Part shown: positions 60,478 to 64,000 of the stretch, piece by piece
Position numbering within the stretch: the first letter of the stretch is position 1
Layout: every line of letters begins with the position of its first letter
NCBI GenBank assembly: GCA_903929355.1
Contig: CAIYUN010000053.1
Location: 1-64,000, forward strand
DNA length: 64,000 nt
Direction of reading: 5' to 3'
Source: an uncultured Opitutaceae bacterium
GTDB lineage: Bacteria > Verrucomicrobiota > Verrucomicrobiia > Opitutales > Opitutaceae
Made by a program: the position numbers and the translations under genes
Notes under the pieces: model-generated
What the model was told of the DNA's origin: nothing
Seen by the model: only the letters and a program-made list of their open reading frames with translations
The model's database searches: none

Positions 60478-60648
60478 TCGGGCGTCAGCAGGCGGCGGGA
60501 AGGTGGGTGGATGGGAGGTGGACTGACATCGGCGCAGACTGTGGCGAAGCCTCAGTGCAACCTGCTGGCAAGACAAGCCTTAATCAGCGGCTGCGCCACC
60601 CGCGGCCGGCCCGGCCGCCCGCCCCCCTGGCTGCACCATGGGTGCGCG

Positions 60649-60750
60649 TCACTTCTGCCACGTACGCTTTTTGTGGCGGTTCGCCTTGAGGCGCTTCCGC
60701 CGCTTGTGCTTGTTCATTTGCAGACGGCGCTTCTTTTTGAGGTTTCCCAT
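60649..60750 (-). CDS. AURKAIP1/COX24 (mS38)-like mini-protein
   Basis: A 33-residue open frame beginning [19 protein letters not shown] and ending KKRTWQK. Seventeen of 33 residues are Lys or Arg. The pattern [24 protein letters not shown] matches the AURKAIP1/COX24 domain, found at the C-terminus of the mitochondrial small-subunit protein mS38 and as free mini-proteins in Verrucomicrobiota and Bacteroidota. It likely binds the small ribosomal subunit. It is easily missed because of its length. It lies between the pilM-like operon and the helicase gene on the same strand. Confidence 0.85.
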   Translation of the reverse strand: MGNLKKKRRLQMNKHKRRKRLKANRHKKRTWQK

Positions 60751-60817
60751 GGGTTTGTTGAATGCTGAGTGGTTCGCCCCTTGCAAACAGGGGCGGACGC
60801 GTGCTGTCCAGCCCTAT

Positions 60818-63800
60818 TTATGTCACCTGTGCCCTGGCCGGCACCGCCGTGAACACCACTTCGACCCGAACTGCCGCCTCGGGCAGCCCGGTCAGCCTCG
60901 CCGCGGCGCGTCGGTAAAGGCCGAGCTGCCCCGCGTGCGGTGCCACCGCCGTGGCCGGTCCGGTCTTGAAATCAAACACCGTGGCCCGCCCCGGCGACCG
61001 CCCGACGACCACACGGTCAAACACCCCCGACACCCAAGCCCCGTCGAGCACCACCTCAAAGGCCCGCTCGCGCCACACCTCCGCCCAGCCGGTGGGGCGG
61101 GACCACACCTCCGCCAGCTCCGACGCCCGCAGGCAGGCCAGGGCCGCCTTGGCCGCCTCGGGTCCGACGCCGCGCTTCGCCCACGCCGCCGCCAGCTTCT
61201 CGGCGTCGCCCGGGGCGGTCCACTCCACCTCCGCGAGCAGCTCGTGCACCTCCCTCCCGAACTCCGCCGGCGTCGCGCCCCGCCCCGGTGAGCCCGGACG
61301 CGATGGGGGCCGCAGGGCAAACCAGGCCGCCCCGGCCACCATGCCCCGCCGCTCCGCTGACGGCCGGCGCGCCGCGAACCGCGCCACCCCGGTCGCGCCC
61401 GCGAGCGGCTCCAGTCCGCGGGCGTCGGCCAGCGACGCCCCTGCAACGGAGCTTGTGCCCAAGGCCTCATACCAGCGCGCGTCGCCCTCGCTCCAGGTCT
61501 CCCCAAGGGTCTCGCGGAGCAGCAGCGGATAGTTGTGCGACGTTGACCCCGCTTTCGTCGGCACCGTGATGACATATAACGCGCGTTTCGCACGCGTCAT
61601 CGCCACATACAGCTTGCACATGGCCTCGTAGGCCGCCTCAGCCTCGGCGGCCGCGATCTGCGCCGCGAGCACCGGGTCGCCCTCCGCAAAGGGCGCGGAC
61701 GGCAGGTCAAGAATCCACTCGACCGACCGGTCCGGCGCCTTGTGCACCGCCAGACCCTTGCGCCGGCGCGCCAGGGACAGCCCTTCCAGGTCGGGGAGGA
61801 TCACCAGGTCAAAACCCAGCCCTTTCGCCTTGTGGATGGTCATCACCCGCACGACGCCGGCCGCTTCGGTGTCGCGCGCCGTGTGCGTCGCCGCCAGGTC
61901 CAGGAACTCCGCCACGTCGCGCCCGCCGCCTTCGTCAAACTCCTGCGCCAGGGCCACCAGTTGCCGCCCGCGGGTGCGGCTGAACTCATCGTCCGCCCGC
62001 AGCGTGGGTTCGAGCCGGCTGAGCCAGCGCGTCAGGGTGCCGGCCAATCCGTCCGCGTGCAGCCCGGCCAGGACGTGGCTCGTCAGCGCGTCCGGCTCCG
62101 CCAGTCCCTCCGCCCCCAGCAGCCCGCCCAGCGGCGTCATCCGCAGATGCTCGCGCGCGAAAGTGTCGCCGGGATGGGCCGCGGCCCGCAGCAGCGCGAG
62201 CAGCGCGCAGGTGAGCGGGTTGTCCACCGCCACCTCGCGATCGCTCTCCGCCACGGCCGCCAGCCCGCCCTCGCGCCGCAGATAATCCGCCAGCCGCGCC
62301 GCCGTGTCGTTCTGCTGCACCAGCACGGCCGCCGCCAGCCCCCGGGCTTGCGCCCCGGTCTCGTGCAGGATTTTCAGGGTCTCCGCAAACCGGCCCTCCT
62401 CGTCCGCGGCGTGGCGCAGCTCCGCGTAACCGCCCAGGTGCGCGCGCGCGCTGGTGTGGGGGCGCCACTCCCGCGCCCAGCGCGCCGCCACGGCCGCGGG
62501 CAGCACCGCCCGCGCGGCCGCCTCGTCGCCCAGCACCCGGTTGACCATCGCGATCACCGGCGGCCCCGACCGCCACGATTCGGTCAGGTGCCGCTCCTCG
62601 ATCGCGCCGGGGGCGGCGGCGTTGTAATGGTCAAAAATCTCGCGAAACAGCCGCGCGTCCCCCTCGCGCCAGGCGAAGATCGCCTGCTTCACGTCCCCCA
62701 CGTAGAAAAAGCTGCGCCGCCGCTCCGCGTCCTGCACCGCCTCGTCGATCAGGTTGCGCAGCACACTCCATTGCGCGAAGCTGGTGTCCTGGAACTCGTC
62801 GAGCAGCCAGTGGTCGAGCTGGGCGTCGAGCCGCCAGTCGATCAGCAGCCGGCCCTCCGCGTCCGCGACGCGGGTGAGGGTGGCGGGCTGGAGCAGCCGG
62901 GTGATGTCCGCAAAGGTCAGCCGTCCGCCGCGCCGCACCATCGCGTGATAGACCGCGTCGTAACCCTGCAGCACCGCGAAGATCCCGCGGGTCATCTCCA
63001 GCCGCCGCCCCAGCTCTGCGCCGGCGAGGCCGGCCACCACCGCCAGCAGCGCCGCGGCGGCCGGCGGCCCGAGCGGGACTTTCTTCCGCTCCAGAGTCAG
63101 CTCCGCGCGGCCCGCGCGCAGCCCGGCCCACACCTTGAACGCGTTGCGGACCAGATAGTCCACCGGCTTGGGCAGTGGCGCGCCCGGTGACCACTCCGGC
63201 AGCGCCGCGAAAAAGTCCTCCAGCCGCTGCCGCTGCTGGTCATTGAGCGTCGCCCAGGGCAGCGCGGTGTGCAGCTCCCGCACCGCAGCCTCGCGCCGCC
63301 CCGCCGCCGCCAGCCAGGGGCAGCCTTCCGGCCAGATGCGCGCCGCCCCGCCCCAGCATTCGGCCTCCGGCGCGTCGAGATAGGTCTCCACGTGCTCGTC
63401 GAGAAACCGGTCGAGCTTCGCCGCCAGCCGCTTCTCCTCCGTGCCGAACGTCGCCCGTTTGAACGCCTCGATGAACTCCCGCTGGGCCGCCGTCGGGCCG
63501 CCGTCGGCGGCCATGAACAGCCGGGCCAGCGCACGCCGACGCTCCCGCCGTTCCGCCGCGCCCTCCAGCAGCGCGAACTCCCCGCCCAGCCCCAGCTCCA
63601 GCGGAAAGCTCCGCACCACCCGCGTGAAAAAACTGTCCAGCGTGCCAAGGCTGAGCCGCGGGGTCGCGTCCACCACCGCGCGCAGCAGCCGCAGAAAATC
63701 GGCCGCGGCCAGCCCCGGGGCCTCCAGTTCCCGCGCCAGCTGCTCCGCCGCGGCGGCGTCCTCCGCCGCGTACGCCAGCTTTTTCAGAATCTCGTCAAAA

Positions 63801-63952
63801 AACTCCCCGGCCGCCTTGCGGGTGAAGGTCAGCGCCACGATCCGCTCCGGCGCCGCGCCGGCCGCCAGCAGCGCGATGTAGCGGTTCGTGAGCGCGTAGG
63901 TCTTCCCCGACCCCGCCGACGCCAGGATCATCACATGCCCGGGCGTTTTCAT
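60818..63952 (-). CDS. AddA-like UvrD helicase-nuclease
   Basis: A 1044-residue protein of the UvrD/Rep superfamily 1. The Walker A motif is ASAGSGKT (residues 11-18), with motif Ia [14 protein letters not shown], Walker [29 protein letters not shown] (motif III), [22 protein letters not shown] (motif V) and [13 protein letters not shown] (motif VI). The C-terminus carries a RecB-type PD-(D/E)XK nuclease ([27 protein letters not shown]). This architecture is that of AddA, which with AddB processes double-strand breaks for recombination. ATGA overlap with a gene extending beyond the window suggests an addB-type partner. A good Shine-Dalgarno (GGGAGGAG) precedes the start. Confidence 0.88.
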   Translation of the reverse strand: MKTPGHVMILASAGSGKTYALTNRYIALLAAGAAPERIVALTFTRKAAGEFFDEILKKLAYAAEDAAAAEQLARELEAPGLAAADFLRLLRAVVDATPRLSLGTLDSFFTRVVRSFPLELGLGGEFALLEGAAERRERRRALARLFMAADGGPTAAQREFIEAFKRATFGTEEKRLAAKLDRFLDEHVETYLDAPEAECWGGAARIWPEGCPWLAAAGRREAAVRELHTALPWATLNDQQRQRLEDFFAALPEWSPGAPLPKPVDYLVRNAFKVWAGLRAGRAELTLERKKVPLGPPAAAALLAVVAGLAGAELGRRLEMTRGIFAVLQGYDAVYHAMVRRGGRLTFADITRLLQPATLTRVADAEGRLLIDWRLDAQLDHWLLDEFQDTSFAQWSVLRNLIDEAVQDAERRRSFFYVGDVKQAIFAWREGDARLFREIFDHYNAAAPGAIEERHLTESWRSGPPVIAMVNRVLGDEAAARAVLPAAVAARWAREWRPHTSARAHLGGYAELRHAADEEGRFAETLKILHETGAQARGLAAAVLVQQNDTAARLADYLRREGGLAAVAESDREVAVDNPLTCALLALLRAAAHPGDTFAREHLRMTPLGGLLGAEGLAEPDALTSHVLAGLHADGLAGTLTRWLSRLEPTLRADDEFSRTRGRQLVALAQEFDEGGGRDVAEFLDLAATHTARDTEAAGVVRVMTIHKAKGLGFDLVILPDLEGLSLARRRKGLAVHKAPDRSVEWILDLPSAPFAEGDPVLAAQIAAAEAEAAYEAMCKLYVAMTRAKRALYVITVPTKAGSTSHNYPLLLRETLGETWSEGDARWYEALGTSSVAGASLADARGLEPLAGATGVARFAARRPSAERRGMVAGAAWFALRPPSRPGSPGRGATPAEFGREVHELLAEVEWTAPGDAEKLAAAWAKRGVGPEAAKAALACLRASELAEVWSRPTGWAEVWRERAFEVVLDGAWVSGVFDRVVVGRSPGRATVFDFKTGPATAVAPHAGQLGLYRRAAARLTGLPEAAVRVEVVFTAVPARAQVT

Positions 63953-64000
63953 GCGGCTCCTCCCGCGGGAGCGCGCCCCGCCCCGCGCTCGTCCTCCGGA
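63949..64000 (-). CDS. C-terminal end of upstream gene (possible AddB-like), partial
   Basis: On the minus strand the last codons before the helicase start read [16 protein letters not shown] and stop at a TGA that overlaps the ATG of the helicase gene. Only 16 residues are visible, so the identity as an AddB-like partner rests on position alone. Confidence 0.4.
   Translation of the reverse strand, partial: PEDERGAGRAPAGGAA

Overview
The window is high-GC chromosomal DNA that most resembles a member of the Verrucomicrobiota, probably near Opitutaceae. This assignment is inferred from gene content: a TIGR02597-type protein coupled to a PEP-CTERM protein, very large secreted repeat proteins ending in an LLKYALG-type C-terminal domain, a 33-residue COX24/AURKAIP1-like basic protein, few Shine-Dalgarno sequences, and many short degenerate repeats between genes. 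No rRNA gene is present to confirm it.

Layout. 1-850: clpS with a DUF2017-like partner. 1.1-9.3 kb: two tandem paralogous secreted sedolisin (S53) proteases carrying Ig-like domains and a six-blade NHL region. 9.7-10.3 kb: an N-terminally truncated Fic protein. 10.4-13.1 kb, minus strand: an operon of DUF899 thioredoxin-like protein, small CxxC membrane protein, DGPF/YciI protein and ECF42-type sigma factor. 13.5-19.5 kb, minus strand: a 1410-residue surface repeat protein and a TIGR02597/PEP-CTERM pair with an ATGA overlap. 19.9-31 kb: housekeeping genes cysE, pyrD, an acidic-tailed unknown, ptsI, ispE, pyrF, ispD, ispF and an oligopeptide-type ABC binding lipoprotein. The MEP isoprenoid genes ispD, ispE and ispF lie around pyrF.

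31,040-38,143 is a decayed genomic island at the 3' end of tRNA-Ser(GGA). It is bounded by 34-bp perfect direct repeats. It holds the N-terminal stub of a tyrosine integrase fused to an unidentified cargo domain, a large serine recombinase followed by RepB/ParB-like genes, a deletion scar joining a ParB-like gene to the tail of a ParA gene, and hypothetical cargo.

38.3-42 kb: a YchJ/SEC-C protein, a GIDE-LemA fusion membrane protein and a DHA2-type MFS transporter. 42-60.5 kb, minus strand: a tightly overlapped pilM-N-O-P-Q-like secretion/pilus operon, followed 48 bp later on the same strand by a 4628-residue secreted protein. That protein has a seven-repeat RCC1 propeller at its N-terminus and a tandem array of ten 762/765-bp DNA units encoding paired CARDB/Ig-like domains. 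60.6-64 kb: the COX24-like mini-gene and an AddA-like helicase-nuclease, with the tail of a partner gene at the window edge.

The most unusual features are: the giant repeat protein beside a secretin operon; period-7 degenerate microsatellites and REP-like hairpins that occur between genes and also inside reading frames (PyrF and IspD C-termini, a lipoprotein signal peptide, an internal CysE linker); and the mosaic structure of the tRNA-Ser island.
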